This document shows, in pieces, positions 52,727 to 63,639 of a stretch of 64,000 bases of DNA. Under the pieces are notes generated by a model that saw only the letters and a program-made list of their open reading frames with translations, was not told where the DNA came from and made no database searches. Each line of letters begins with the position of its first letter. The stretch's first letter is position 1. Where the stretch lies: contig NZ_CP107834.1 in NCBI RefSeq assembly GCF_036346595.1, positions 2,356,001-2,420,000 on the forward strand, written 5' to 3'. The DNA comes from Streptomyces sp. NBC_00525. Lineage in GTDB: Bacteria > Actinomycetota > Actinomycetes > Streptomycetales > Streptomycetaceae. Position numbers and translations under genes: made by a program.

Positions 52727-55255
52727 ATGTTCCGAACCGCCCTGCGCAATGTGCTCGCGCACAAGGCCAGACTGCTGATGACGATCCTCGCCGTGACCCT
52801 CGGCGTGGCCTTCGTCTCCGGCACCCTGGTCTTCACCGACACCCTCGGCAACGCCTTCCGCAACCAGTCGGCCAAGAGCTACGACGGCATCGCCGTCGCC
52901 GTCACCACCTACGCCGACCAGCGCGACAACGACGACCGCGCCGTCGACGAAGCCACCCTGGAGAAGATCCGGGCCCTGGACGGCGTCGCCTCCGCGACCG
53001 GCCGGGTGGACGGCTTCGCCGGGGTCGCCGACCCCGACGGCAAGCTCATCGGCAACGGCTGGTCCAACGCCGGCGCCAACTTCGCCCCCGGCGAGGACGG
53101 CCGGGACCCCGCGTACGACTTCACCTCGGGCAAGGGCCCCGTGGAGCCCGGCGGGGTCGCGCTGGACAAGGACACCGCGCGGAAGGGCGAGTACGAGGTC
53201 GGCGACACCGTGCGCGTCGCCACCAACGGGCCGGTGAAGGAATACACCCTGACCGGGATCTTCACCACCGAGGACGGCGCGGTCAACGCCGGCGGCAGCC
53301 TGGTCCTCTTCGACACACCCGTCGCCCAGAAGCTGTTCCTGCGCCCCGGCGAGTTCAAGGACGTCTCCGTCGCCGCCGCGCCCGGCGCCTCCGACGAGAA
53401 GCTGCTGGCGGCCGTGAAGCCGCTGCTGCCCGAGGGCGCCGACGCCAAGACGGGCACGGCCCGCGCGGACGAGCAGGCGAAGGACATCGAGAAGCAGCTC
53501 AACGGGATCAACTGGGTGCTGCTCTCCTTCGCGGGCGTCGCCCTGTTCGTCGGCGTCTTCCTGATCGCCAACACCTTCACCATGCTGGTCGCCCAGCGCA
53601 CCAAGGAGCTGGCCCTGCTGCGCGCCGTCGGCGCCTCCCGCCGCCAGGTCAAGCGCTCGGTGCTCCTGGAAGCCGCCGTGGTCGGCCTCAGCGCCTCCGT
53701 GATCGGCTTCGCGCTCGGCCTCGGGCTCGCCGTCGGGCTGCGCTCGGCCATGGGTCTGCTGGGCGGCAAGATCCCGGCCGGTCCGCTGGTCGTCGCCCCG
53801 CTCACCTTCGCCGCCGCCTTCACGGTCGGTGTCCTGATCACCGTGCTGGCCGCCTGGCTGCCCGCCCGCCGGGCCGCGAAGATCCCCCCGGTCGCCGCGA
53901 TGAACAGCGCGACCGCGGTGGCCACGGTCAGGTCCCTGGTCGTGCGCAACACCATCGGCGGCATCATCACGCTGCTGGGCGCCGCCGGCATCCTCGGCGG
54001 CGCGGCCACGGGCGGGACCTCCGGCCGGCTGCTCGTCGGGGGCGGCACGTTCCTGGCGCTGATCGGCATCATCATCCTGATCCCGCTGCTGTCCCGCCCG
54101 GTGATCGCCCTGGTGCGCCCGCTGCTGATGCGGCTGTTCGGGGTGTCCGGCAAGCTCGCCGCGCAGAACGCGGTCCGCAACCCCCGGCGCACCGGTGCCA
54201 CCGCCTCCGCGCTGGCGATCGGCCTCACCCTGGTCACCGGCATCTCGGTGCTCGGGGTCACCCTCGGCCACGCGGTCGACAAGCTGACCACGGACAACAT
54301 CAAGGCCGACTACATGGTCTCGATGGCCGGCGGCGACCCGCTCGACGAGTCCGCGCTGACCGCGCTGGAGAAGGCGAAGGGCGTCACCGCCGTCTCGCCC
54401 CAGCAGAACGTCTGGCTGACGGTCGGCGACAGCGGCGTCTCGGCGTCCGGGGTCACGCCGGGCGACGTGCAGCAGGTCCTCGCCGTCGACACCGTCGCCG
54501 GTTCGCTCGACTCGCTGGAGAAGGGCGAGATCGCCGTCGCGGAGAAGACCGCGAAGTCGCGGGGCTGGAAGCCCGGTGACACCGTCCGGGTCACCTTCCA
54601 CGACAAGAAGAAGGGCACGCTCAGGATCGGCGCCCTCTACACGGACAACGAGTTCCTCTCGCCGGTCCTCGTCCCCCGCTCCGTCATCGCTCCGCACGAG
54701 CCCAAGGGCGACATCCGGGAGATCTGGGTCAAGACGGAGGGCGGCGCGAGCGCGGCCAACGAACAGGCCCTGGTGGACGCGCTGGGCGGCAACCCGGGCA
54801 TGAGCGTCATGGACCGCCAGGACATCCGGGACATGTTCGGCGGCAGCGTCAACCTCATCATGAACATCATGTACGGGCTGCTCGGCATGGCCCTGATCAT
54901 CGCGGTGCTCGGGGTCGTCAACACCCTGGCCATGTCGGTGTTCGAGCGCCAGCAGGAGATCGGCATGCTGCGGGCCATCGGCCTGGACCGGCGCCGCGTC
55001 AAGCGGATGATCCGGCTGGAGGCGGTCGTCATCTCGCTGTTCGGCGCGGTGGTCGGCATCGGGCTCGGGCTGTTCCTCGGCTGGGCGATCGGCCGGACCG
55101 TGTCCGCGAGCATCCCGCAGTACGTCCTGGTCGTCCCGTGGGACCGGATCGCGCTGTTCCTGCTGCTGGCCGGTGCGGTGGGCGTACTGGCCGCCCTGTG
55201 GCCGGCCCGCAGCGCCGCCAGGCTCAACATGCTGACGGCCATCAAGACCGAGTAG
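52727..55255 (+). CDS. FtsX-like ABC transporter permease
   Basis: 842 residues. An N-terminal helix (LLMTILAVTLGVAFVSGTLVFTD) is followed by an extracytoplasmic MacB-like periplasmic-core domain (about 45-240), then FtsX segment one (WVLLSFAGVALFVGVFLIANTFTMLVAQRTKELALLRAVGASRRQV), further helices, a second external domain (about 520-690) and FtsX segment two at the C-terminus (VFERQQEIGMLRAIGLDRRRV). The fused two-half layout is common in actinobacteria. It works with the ATPase upstream. Confidence 0.95.
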   Translation: MFRTALRNVLAHKARLLMTILAVTLGVAFVSGTLVFTDTLGNAFRNQSAKSYDGIAVAVTTYADQRDNDDRAVDEATLEKIRALDGVASATGRVDGFAGVADPDGKLIGNGWSNAGANFAPGEDGRDPAYDFTSGKGPVEPGGVALDKDTARKGEYEVGDTVRVATNGPVKEYTLTGIFTTEDGAVNAGGSLVLFDTPVAQKLFLRPGEFKDVSVAAAPGASDEKLLAAVKPLLPEGADAKTGTARADEQAKDIEKQLNGINWVLLSFAGVALFVGVFLIANTFTMLVAQRTKELALLRAVGASRRQVKRSVLLEAAVVGLSASVIGFALGLGLAVGLRSAMGLLGGKIPAGPLVVAPLTFAAAFTVGVLITVLAAWLPARRAAKIPPVAAMNSATAVATVRSLVVRNTIGGIITLLGAAGILGGAATGGTSGRLLVGGGTFLALIGIIILIPLLSRPVIALVRPLLMRLFGVSGKLAAQNAVRNPRRTGATASALAIGLTLVTGISVLGVTLGHAVDKLTTDNIKADYMVSMAGGDPLDESALTALEKAKGVTAVSPQQNVWLTVGDSGVSASGVTPGDVQQVLAVDTVAGSLDSLEKGEIAVAEKTAKSRGWKPGDTVRVTFHDKKKGTLRIGALYTDNEFLSPVLVPRSVIAPHEPKGDIREIWVKTEGGASAANEQALVDALGGNPGMSVMDRQDIRDMFGGSVNLIMNIMYGLLGMALIIAVLGVVNTLAMSVFERQQEIGMLRAIGLDRRRVKRMIRLEAVVISLFGAVVGIGLGLFLGWAIGRTVSASIPQYVLVVPWDRIALFLLLAGAVGVLAALWPARSAARLNMLTAIKTE

Positions 55256-55272
55256 GCGTACCCGTACGACGC

Positions 55273-55311
55273 ACGGGGCCGGTGTCCGCTGCCCGCGGAC
55301 ACCGGCCCCGT
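55273..55311. terminator. Bidirectional terminator between permease and cyclopropane synthase genes
   Basis: 17-bp perfect stem (55273-55289 with 55295-55311), TGCCC loop, lying between convergent stop codons at 55255 and 55331. Confidence 0.9.
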
Positions 55312-55330
55312 TCCGTCGCCGTTACGGCGC

Positions 55331-56641
55331 TCAGGCCGTCGCGTCGGCCCGCCAGACGCGGGCGCGCAGTGGCATCCGCGAGGCGCCGTCCTCCTCGGGG
55401 CGCACCGCCAGGATCTGGTTGACGCCGATCCGGTTGCGTTCGAAGGAGAGCGCGGAGGCGGCCATGTACAGCCGCCAGACCCTGGCCCGGCCGGGCGAGA
55501 CCAGCCGCACGGCGCGCGCCCAGTCGCGCTCCAGGTTGGTGACCCACTGCCGCAGCGTCAGCGCGTAGTGCTCGCGCAGCGCCTCGACGTCCCTGGCCTC
55601 GAAGCCGGCGTCCTCCAGGATGGACAGGGTCCGGCCGACCGGGGCCAGTTCCCCGTCCGGGAAGACGTAGGCGTCGATGAAGGCGTCGATCTCGTAGGCG
55701 GACTCGTCCCGCTCCGGGCGGCGGCCGATCTGGTGGTTGAGCAGGCGCCCGCCGGGCTTGAGGAGGGCGTAGAGGTCGTCGGCGTACTCGCGGTAGCGGG
55801 CGGAGCCGACGTGCTCGGCCATGCCGATGGAGGAGATCGCGTCGTAGGGCCCGTCGCGGACGTCCCGGTAGTCCTGGACGCGGATGTCGATCAGGTCGGC
55901 GAGGCCCTCGTCGGCGATACGCTTCCTGGCGTAGGCGGCCTGTTCGGCGGAGAGGGTCACGCCGGTGACGCGGGCGCCGTACTCGCGGGCGGCGTGGATG
56001 GCCATGGAGCCCCAGCCACAGCCGACGTCGAGCAGGCGGTCGCCCTTCTTGAGCGCGAGCTTGCGGCAGACCAGGTCGAGCTTGTCGCGCTGGGCCCCCT
56101 CCAGCGTTCCGGCGTCCTCCCAGTAGGCGCAGGAGTAGACCATGGAGGGCCCGAGGACCAGGGCGTAGAAGTCGTTGCCCACGTCGTAGTGGTGGCTGAT
56201 GGCCTGCTTGTCGCGGCGCTTGGTGTGCCGGGTGCCGCTGCGGCCGCGCACCTCTTCGGGGGGCGGGGCGGGCGGGAGCCCGGGGCCGGCCAGTTTCAGG
56301 AACTCCCCGGCGGCGGCCCGCACGCGTGGGTCGCGTACCGCTCCGAGGCCCCCCTTCGCGTTCGCGCCGTCGCCGCGCTCCCAGAGGAGCCCGGCCATCA
56401 GGTCCAGGGCCTCGTACAGGTCGCCGTCGATGTCGAGTTCGCCGGCCACCCAGGCGCGGGCGAGGCCGAGTTCGCCCGGTTTCCACAGCAGCCGGCGCAG
56501 GGCGCGGCGGTGCTTGACGACGAGGACGGGGGCGCCGGGCGGTCCGGCCTCGCTGCCGTCCCAGGCCCGGACGCGGACCGGTAGGGGTTGTCCCAGCAAC
56601 TCCTGGGCGAGAGCGGTCAGCCGCAATGCGGCGTCTGCCAT
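55331..56641 (-). CDS. cfa: Cyclopropane-fatty-acyl-phospholipid synthase family protein
   Basis: 436 residues from ATG 56641 with GGAGGTG upstream; the longer in-frame upstream reading crosses the intergenic gap. The N-terminal lipid-binding part is followed by HYDVGNDFYALVLGPSMVYSCAYW, SAM site LLDVGCGWGSMAIHAA and the later SIGMAEHVGSARY. It adds a methylene group from SAM across unsaturated fatty acyl chains. The order next to a type II NADH dehydrogenase gene matches the core arrangement I recall for this chromosomal region. Confidence 0.93.
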   Translation of the reverse strand: MADAALRLTALAQELLGQPLPVRVRAWDGSEAGPPGAPVLVVKHRRALRRLLWKPGELGLARAWVAGELDIDGDLYEALDLMAGLLWERGDGANAKGGLGAVRDPRVRAAAGEFLKLAGPGLPPAPPPEEVRGRSGTRHTKRRDKQAISHHYDVGNDFYALVLGPSMVYSCAYWEDAGTLEGAQRDKLDLVCRKLALKKGDRLLDVGCGWGSMAIHAAREYGARVTGVTLSAEQAAYARKRIADEGLADLIDIRVQDYRDVRDGPYDAISSIGMAEHVGSARYREYADDLYALLKPGGRLLNHQIGRRPERDESAYEIDAFIDAYVFPDGELAPVGRTLSILEDAGFEARDVEALREHYALTLRQWVTNLERDWARAVRLVSPGRARVWRLYMAASALSFERNRIGVNQILAVRPEEDGASRMPLRARVWRADATA

Positions 56642-56881
56642 GGCGCACACCTCCGTGACGGTGTTTCCCGACGTGCCCGAACATGCCCACACATGTCCTC
56701 GACCACGCCCGGCGCCCGCGGCGTCCCGGCGTGGTACATCCCTCACAACAGTCTCCGGCGGCCGGGCCATCCCGCTACCGGGCAAGGGAACGGCAAAGAG
56801 CATGCAGGGCGCACGCATCCTGCGCGGGTGCGGGTCGCGCGCCCCCGTGCGCCGTACGGTGCCGGTCGTCGCCGGATACGC

Positions 56882-56921
56882 CGAAGGGGCCGTCCGCACC
56901 ACGGATGGCGGACGGCCCCTT
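56882..56921 (-). terminator. Terminator after ndh
   Basis: 15-bp perfect stem (56882-56896 with 56907-56921), 10-nt loop, 45 nt past the ndh stop. The 324-bp gap 56642-56965 otherwise holds the cfa upstream region without a gene. Confidence 0.85.
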
Positions 56922-56965
56922 CGGGCGTTGTGCGTCTTGCCGCTGCCGGGCGGACCCGGCGTGGG

Positions 56966-58351
56966 TCAGGAGGCCTTGGCCTTCTCGCCCACCGGCTTGG
57001 CGGCGGCCGGCGCGGGGGCCGGCTTGGCAGCCTCGTAGAACTCCTCGCGCGGCGTCTCCATGGCGCCGAGCGAGACGACCTCGCGCTTGAGGAACATCGC
57101 CAGGGTCCAGTCGGCGAAGATCCGGATCTTACGGTTCCAGGTCGGCATGGCCAGACCGTGGTAGCCGCGGTGCATGTACCAGGCGAGACGGCCCTTGAGC
57201 TTGATCTTCATCTTGCCCATGACGATCATCGCCACACCCTTGTGCAGCCCCAGGCCCGCGACCGCGCCCTTGTTGGCGTGGCTGTACTCGGCCTGCGGGA
57301 AGCCGCGCATCCCGGAGATGACGTTGTCGCCGAGGACCTTGGCCTGGCGCAGCGCGTGCTGGGCGTTGGGCGGGCACCAGGCGTTGGGGTTGCCGGCCTT
57401 GCGGCCGACGACGTCCGGGATCTGGGCGTTGTCGCCGGCGGCCCAGATGTAGTCGGTGCCCTGCACCTGGAGCTTCTCGGAGGTGTCCACGTGGCCGCGG
57501 GGGCCGAGCGGCAGACCGAAGCGGGCCAGGGCCGGGTTCGGCTTGACGCCGGCCGTCCACACGATGGTGTTGGAGTCGACCTCAAGGCCGTTCTTCAGCA
57601 CGACGTGGCCGTCGACGCAGGAGTCCATGGAGGTCGAGAGGAAGACCTCGACACCGCGGGACTCCAGGTGCTCGCGGCCCCAGGTGCCGAGCTTCGGGCC
57701 GACCTCGGGGAGGATCTTGTCGGCGGCGTCGACGAGGATGAAGCGCATGTCCTCGCGCTTCACGTTGGTGTAGTACTTGGCCGCGTCGCGGGCCATGTCC
57801 TCGACCTCGCCGATGGTCTCCGCGCCGGCGAACCCGCCGCCCACGAAGACGAAGGTGAGGGCCTTGCGGCGGACGTCCTCGTCGGTCGTGGAGTCGGCCT
57901 TGTCCAGCTGCTCCAGGACGTGGTTGCGCAGGCCGATGGCCTCCTCGATGCCCTTCATGCCGATGCCCTGTTCGGCGAGGCCGGGGATCGGGAAGGTGCG
58001 GGAGACCGCGCCGAGCGCGATGACGAGGTAGTCGAAGGGCAGCTCGTAGGACTCGCCGACCAGCGGCGCGACCGTGGCGACCTTGCGGTCCTGGTCGATG
58101 GTGGTGACGCGGCCGGTGAGGACCTCGGCCTTGGGCAGGACGCGTCGCAGCGGGACGACGACATGCCGAGGCGAGATGCTGCCGGCAGCAGCTTCGGGGA
58201 GGAAGGGCTGGTAGGTCATGTACGACCGGGGGTCGACGACCGTGACGGTCGCCTCGCCGTAGCGCATCTTCTTGAGGATGCGCCGAGCTGCGTACAGGCC
58301 TACGTACCCACCGCCTACTACGAGGATCCTGGGACGCTCCGTGGTGCTCAT
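56966..58351 (-). CDS. ndh: Type II NADH dehydrogenase (non-proton-pumping)
   Basis: 461 residues from ATG 58351 (MSTTERPRILVVGGGYVG); the extra upstream in-frame reading runs into the promoter region. The FAD-binding GGGYVG motif and the NADH-binding FVFVGGGFAGAET near 170 are present, with IWAAGDNAQIPDVVG near 305 and the membrane-associated AWYMHRGYHGL near 400. An Ala/Pro/Lys tail (PAPAPAAAKPVGEKAKAS) extends the C-terminus. It passes electrons from NADH to menaquinone. Rex-like operators upstream suggest redox control by NADH/NAD+. Confidence 0.95.
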   Translation of the reverse strand: MSTTERPRILVVGGGYVGLYAARRILKKMRYGEATVTVVDPRSYMTYQPFLPEAAAGSISPRHVVVPLRRVLPKAEVLTGRVTTIDQDRKVATVAPLVGESYELPFDYLVIALGAVSRTFPIPGLAEQGIGMKGIEEAIGLRNHVLEQLDKADSTTDEDVRRKALTFVFVGGGFAGAETIGEVEDMARDAAKYYTNVKREDMRFILVDAADKILPEVGPKLGTWGREHLESRGVEVFLSTSMDSCVDGHVVLKNGLEVDSNTIVWTAGVKPNPALARFGLPLGPRGHVDTSEKLQVQGTDYIWAAGDNAQIPDVVGRKAGNPNAWCPPNAQHALRQAKVLGDNVISGMRGFPQAEYSHANKGAVAGLGLHKGVAMIVMGKMKIKLKGRLAWYMHRGYHGLAMPTWNRKIRIFADWTLAMFLKREVVSLGAMETPREEFYEAAKPAPAPAAAKPVGEKAKAS

Positions 58352-58385
58352 GCCATCGAGTATCCACCCCCCTCGGAGGGCATGC

Positions 58386-58403
58386 TCGTGAGCCCCTTCA
58401 CAA
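58386..58403. promoter_or_regulatory. ndh: Rex-type operator next to the ndh start
   Basis: TCGTGAGCCCCTTCACAA fits the Rex pattern TTGTGAAnnnnTTCACAA with 2 mismatches in the outer left half and a perfect right half. It lies 34-52 nt before the ndh ATG. TATAGC (58426 down to 58421) is a plausible -10 for ndh, which would put the operator at about +11 to +28. Confidence 0.65.
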
Positions 58404-58647
58404 GGATGTGGCCACCCTCTGCTATAGTTCGCCGCCCGCGTGACCCAGGTCATGAGCCGCGCCGGGAACCCCACCCCTCCGGTGAACGTTGTTCACCGCC
58501 TGTGAGCTGGCCCTGGGCCCCGCGACCCCGGCCACCCCCGGACCGGACCCCACCCCGGCCTTCACTCCCGGAACCCCCCGTTCCGCCCCCCGAGTGACCC
58601 CGCTCACCCCATCCGGGGCAGAAGTCCGGACCGGGGTGGCCAATCTC

Positions 58648-58665
58648 TTGTGAAGAAGTTCACGA
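58648..58665. promoter_or_regulatory. Second Rex-type operator upstream of ndh
   Basis: TTGTGAAGAAGTTCACGA differs from TTGTGAAnnnnTTCACAA at a single base. It lies about 300 nt before the ndh start within the 415-bp gap 58352-58766. Another palindrome, GGTGAACGTTGTTCACC at 58481-58497, has a different spacing. Apart from these elements and the ppx terminator the gap has no gene. Confidence 0.6.
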
Positions 58666-58675
58666 AGTTGGTCGC

Positions 58676-58697
58676 GGGGCGGCCCGAAAGCCGCCCC
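58676..58697 (-). terminator. Hairpin after ppx
   Basis: GGGGCGGC (58676-58683) pairs with GCCGCCCC (58690-58697) across CCGAAA, 70 nt past the ppx stop on the minus strand, at the end of the eno-divIC-DUF501-ppx cluster. Confidence 0.5.
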
Positions 58698-58766
58698 ACC
58701 AGGCACATCCCGCCCACTCAAAGGGGCGGCCGGAAGGACGCATGAGCGCCCGGCGGGGCCGGTCGG

Positions 58767-59708
58767 TCAGGCCAGGGACCAGGCGATTCCGTCAAGAATG
58801 TCGTGTTCGCTCACGACGATTTCCCGGGCGCCCGTTCGTTCCATCACCGACTGGAGGATCAGGGCTCCGGAGGTGATGACGTCGACCCGGCCCGGGTGCA
58901 TGGCGCCGATCGCCGCGCGTTCCGCGTGGGTGGACGCCAGGAGGCGGGCGGTGATCTCGCGGACCCGGTCCAGGGGGACACGGGAGTGGTGGATCGCCTC
59001 GGAGTCGTACTCCTCCAGGCCCAGCGCGATCGCCGCCACCGTGGTGACCGTGCCGGCGAGACCGACCAGGGTCGCCGCGGAGGTGAGCGGGACGGTCTCC
59101 GCCGCCAGGTCGAGGGCGGCGGCCACGTCCGCGCGGATCGCCGCGGCGGATTCGGGCGAGAGCGGGTCCTCGACGGCGCCGTCGCGCATGAGGTGGCGTT
59201 CGGTCATCCGGACGCAGCCGATGTCCACGGAGCGGGCGGCCCGTACCCGGTCGTCGCCCACCACGAACTCCGTGGAGCCGCCGCCGATGTCCACGACCAG
59301 GTACGGCTTGGCCAGGTCGTCGCGGCCCGTCAGCTCCTTGGTCGCCCCGTCGAAGGAGAACGCGGCCTCCTGGTCGCCGCTGATCACCTCGGGCTCGACG
59401 CCCAGGATGTCCAGCACCCCGCGTACGAAGTCGTCCCGGTTCTCCGCGTCCCGCGAGGCGGAGGTGGCGACGAAGCGGACCTTCTCGGCGCCGTGCTCCC
59501 CGATCACCTCGGCGTACCGCCGGCAGGCGGCGAACGTACGCTCCAGCGCCTCCGGGGCGAGCCGGCCGGTGCGGTCGACGCCCTGGCCCAGCCGGACGAT
59601 CTCCATCAGCCGGGCGTACTCGACCAGCTCCCCGGTCGCCGGATCGGCGTCCGCGACCAGCAGCCGGATCGAGTTGGTGCCGCAGTCGACGGCGGCCACG
59701 CGCGTCAT
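58767..59708 (-). CDS. ppx: Ppx/GppA exopolyphosphatase family protein
   Basis: 313 residues from ATG 59708. The ASKHA fold is seen in VAAVDCGTNSIRLLVAD (phosphate 1), TSASRDAENRDDFV, VISGDQEAAFSFDGA, VVDIGGGSTEFV (phosphate 2) and VGLAGTVTTVAAIAL. It corresponds to the short form without the C-terminal HD domain, so it may hydrolyse polyphosphate or pppGpp. It overlaps the DUF501 gene by 4 nt. Confidence 0.93.
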   Translation of the reverse strand: MTRVAAVDCGTNSIRLLVADADPATGELVEYARLMEIVRLGQGVDRTGRLAPEALERTFAACRRYAEVIGEHGAEKVRFVATSASRDAENRDDFVRGVLDILGVEPEVISGDQEAAFSFDGATKELTGRDDLAKPYLVVDIGGGSTEFVVGDDRVRAARSVDIGCVRMTERHLMRDGAVEDPLSPESAAAIRADVAAALDLAAETVPLTSAATLVGLAGTVTTVAAIALGLEEYDSEAIHHSRVPLDRVREITARLLASTHAERAAIGAMHPGRVDVITSGALILQSVMERTGAREIVVSEHDILDGIAWSLA

Positions 59709-60247
59709 GCCGACGCCTCCCCGCCCTCGTCCGCGCACGGCGTGACGCACGGCCCCTTGCGCCACCACTCCGGCAGCATCGCGATCGCCTCGTCGCCCAG
59801 CGGGTTCACGCCGGGCCCGGCCGCCAGCGAGTGCCCCACGAGCACATGGAGGCACTTGACCCGGTCCGGCATGCCGCCGGCGCTCGGGAAGCCCTCCAGG
59901 ACCTCGATGGCGTCCCGCCGCGCGATGTAGTCCTCGTGCGCCGCCCGGTAGGCCGCCGCCAGCTCCGGGTCGGTGCCCAGGCGCTCGGTCATCTCCTTCA
60001 TGACCCCGTTCGCCTCCAGCGTGCCGATCGCGGACGCGGCGCGCGGGCAGGTCAGGTAGTACGTCGTCGGGAACGGCGTACCGTCCTCCAGCCGGGGCTG
60101 CGTCTCGACCACGTCCGGGTTGCCGCAGGGGCAGCGGTGCGCGATGGCGCGCAGCCCGCGCGGCGGGCGCCCCAGCTGCTGCTGGAACGCGGCGATGTCC
60201 GCCTCGGTGGGGACGGTGGACTCGGTCTGGGGAGGGGGCGTTTCCAT
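59705..60247 (-). CDS. DUF501 domain protein
   Basis: 180 residues from ATG 60247. The DUF501 pattern is clear: QLGRPPRGLRAIAHRCPCGNPDVVETQPRLEDGTPFPTTYYLTCPRA, with conserved cysteines in CPCGNP and LTCP, and GMPDRVKCLHVLVGHSLAAGPGVNPLGDEAI near the C-terminus. The function is unknown, but its place between divIC and ppx after eno is conserved in actinobacteria. It is coupled to ppx by ATGA. Confidence 0.9.
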   Translation of the reverse strand: METPPPQTESTVPTEADIAAFQQQLGRPPRGLRAIAHRCPCGNPDVVETQPRLEDGTPFPTTYYLTCPRAASAIGTLEANGVMKEMTERLGTDPELAAAYRAAHEDYIARRDAIEVLEGFPSAGGMPDRVKCLHVLVGHSLAAGPGVNPLGDEAIAMLPEWWRKGPCVTPCADEGGEASA

Positions 60248-60327
60248 GCCTGCCTTGAAATCTGGTCGGACTGCGCGAACCGCGGGGTGCCGGTTCGACA
60301 GGGATACGGGGATGGGGACGGCGGCCG

Positions 60328-60798
60328 TCAGCCGCGGTCGGCGCTGTCCACGCCGTCCCACAGGTTGGAGTGCCACGGCCGGTCCGTGCCGGACGGCTTC
60401 CCGCCGCGCGCACGGGCCGCGTCGGGGTCGACCACGGTGTAGCCGGTCTCCCCGGGAAGAACGTAGTGCAGGTGCTCGCGGGCCAGCCGCCTGATGTACG
60501 CGTCGTCCTGGAGCCGGGCCTTCTCGTCCCGCAGCTCCTCGGTGCGCTCCTCGGCCTCCCGCGACAGCCGCCGCTGGTCGGCGATCTCGTCGCGCTGCGA
60601 CACGTACTGCCGCATCGGGTACGCCAGGGCGACCACCAGCGAGCAGACGATCAGGGCCAGGAAGGCGGCGCGGCCGGTGAGCCGGGAGCGGCGGGCCTGC
60701 CGCCGGTTCTGCGACCGGTAGACGCGGGCCGCGGTCTGCTCGCCGAGCAGCCGCAGCCGGGTAGCGGTGGAGAACCGGTCCCGGTCCTTCGCGGCCAT
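60328..60798 (-). CDS. divIC: Septum formation initiator DivIC/FtsB-like protein
   Basis: 156 residues. An Arg-rich cytoplasmic N-terminus is followed by one membrane helix (AAFLALIVCSLVVALAYPM, about 44-62) and a coiled coil (YVSQRDEIADQRRLSREAEERTEELRDEKARLQDD) ending in IRRLAREHLHYVLPGETGY, the DivIC signature. It helps assemble the division septum with FtsL and FtsQ. A Gly/Asp-rich tail follows. It lies 118 nt after eno. Confidence 0.92.
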   Translation of the reverse strand: MAAKDRDRFSTATRLRLLGEQTAARVYRSQNRRQARRSRLTGRAAFLALIVCSLVVALAYPMRQYVSQRDEIADQRRLSREAEERTEELRDEKARLQDDAYIRRLAREHLHYVLPGETGYTVVDPDAARARGGKPSGTDRPWHSNLWDGVDSADRG

Positions 60799-60916
60799 GT
60801 TCCCGCCTCCCCATTACGCACGTACGTCCGTCCCCGCACACGGTACGGGACCGGGTGCGGGGACGGACGGAGGCGGGGGTGGTCGCCCTGCCGGGCGGCC
60901 GCCCGTACGGCGTTCG

Positions 60917-63208
<2,292 letters not shown>

Positions 63209-63211
63209 TCA

Positions 63212-63378
63212 CCGACGCCTACGAGGTGAGCTGTCGGGTTCGGGCCAAGTGAGTTGCCCGGTCGCACGTCCTAGCACGCGACTTCACCCCAAGCCGGTCC
63301 TGATGCGTCTTGCGACGATCGGGCCCGGCGCCTACCTGGGTCCCCCGCTCCTGCCTACGGCGCTTTCGCGTCTGTTCC
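63212..63378 (-). promoter_or_regulatory. ydaO-type c-di-AMP riboswitch in the rpfA leader
   Basis: Read on the minus strand the leader contains the blocks typical of this class in order: a CGCGAAAGCGCC stem, GTAGGCAGGAGCGGGGGACC, CTTGGGGTGAAGT, and at the 3' end CCCGACAGCTCACCTCGTAG. The last block lies 25-45 nt before the rpfA ATG. High c-di-AMP is known to turn off genes behind this riboswitch, and rpfA regulation by it has been described in streptomycetes. Boundaries are approximate. Confidence 0.85.
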
Positions 63379-63639
63379 CTTCGACCGACGGCAGGATTCG
63401 GCGTGACGGTCGACGGGGCCCGCGGTGCGAGCGGTTCCGACCGTAATCACACCCAACCGTCATATTCAAAGACGGACATACCGGATAATCATCACGTAAG
63501 AGCATCCGAAGAACCCTCGTTTGCGCAGGTCGGAAGGGATGCGGCGGGACCTCCCGGACAAGGCGCGTGAGTTCACGCAAAGAGACCCATGTCTCACTCG
63601 GTCAAAAGTGGGACATAGGCCTCTTAAACCACCCAGTTC

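Noticed and set aside
58481..58497. GGTGAACGTTGTTCACC as a third Rex operator
   Set aside because: The half-sites GTGAA and TTCAC are 5 nt apart, while Rex sites have 4. It may bind another protein.
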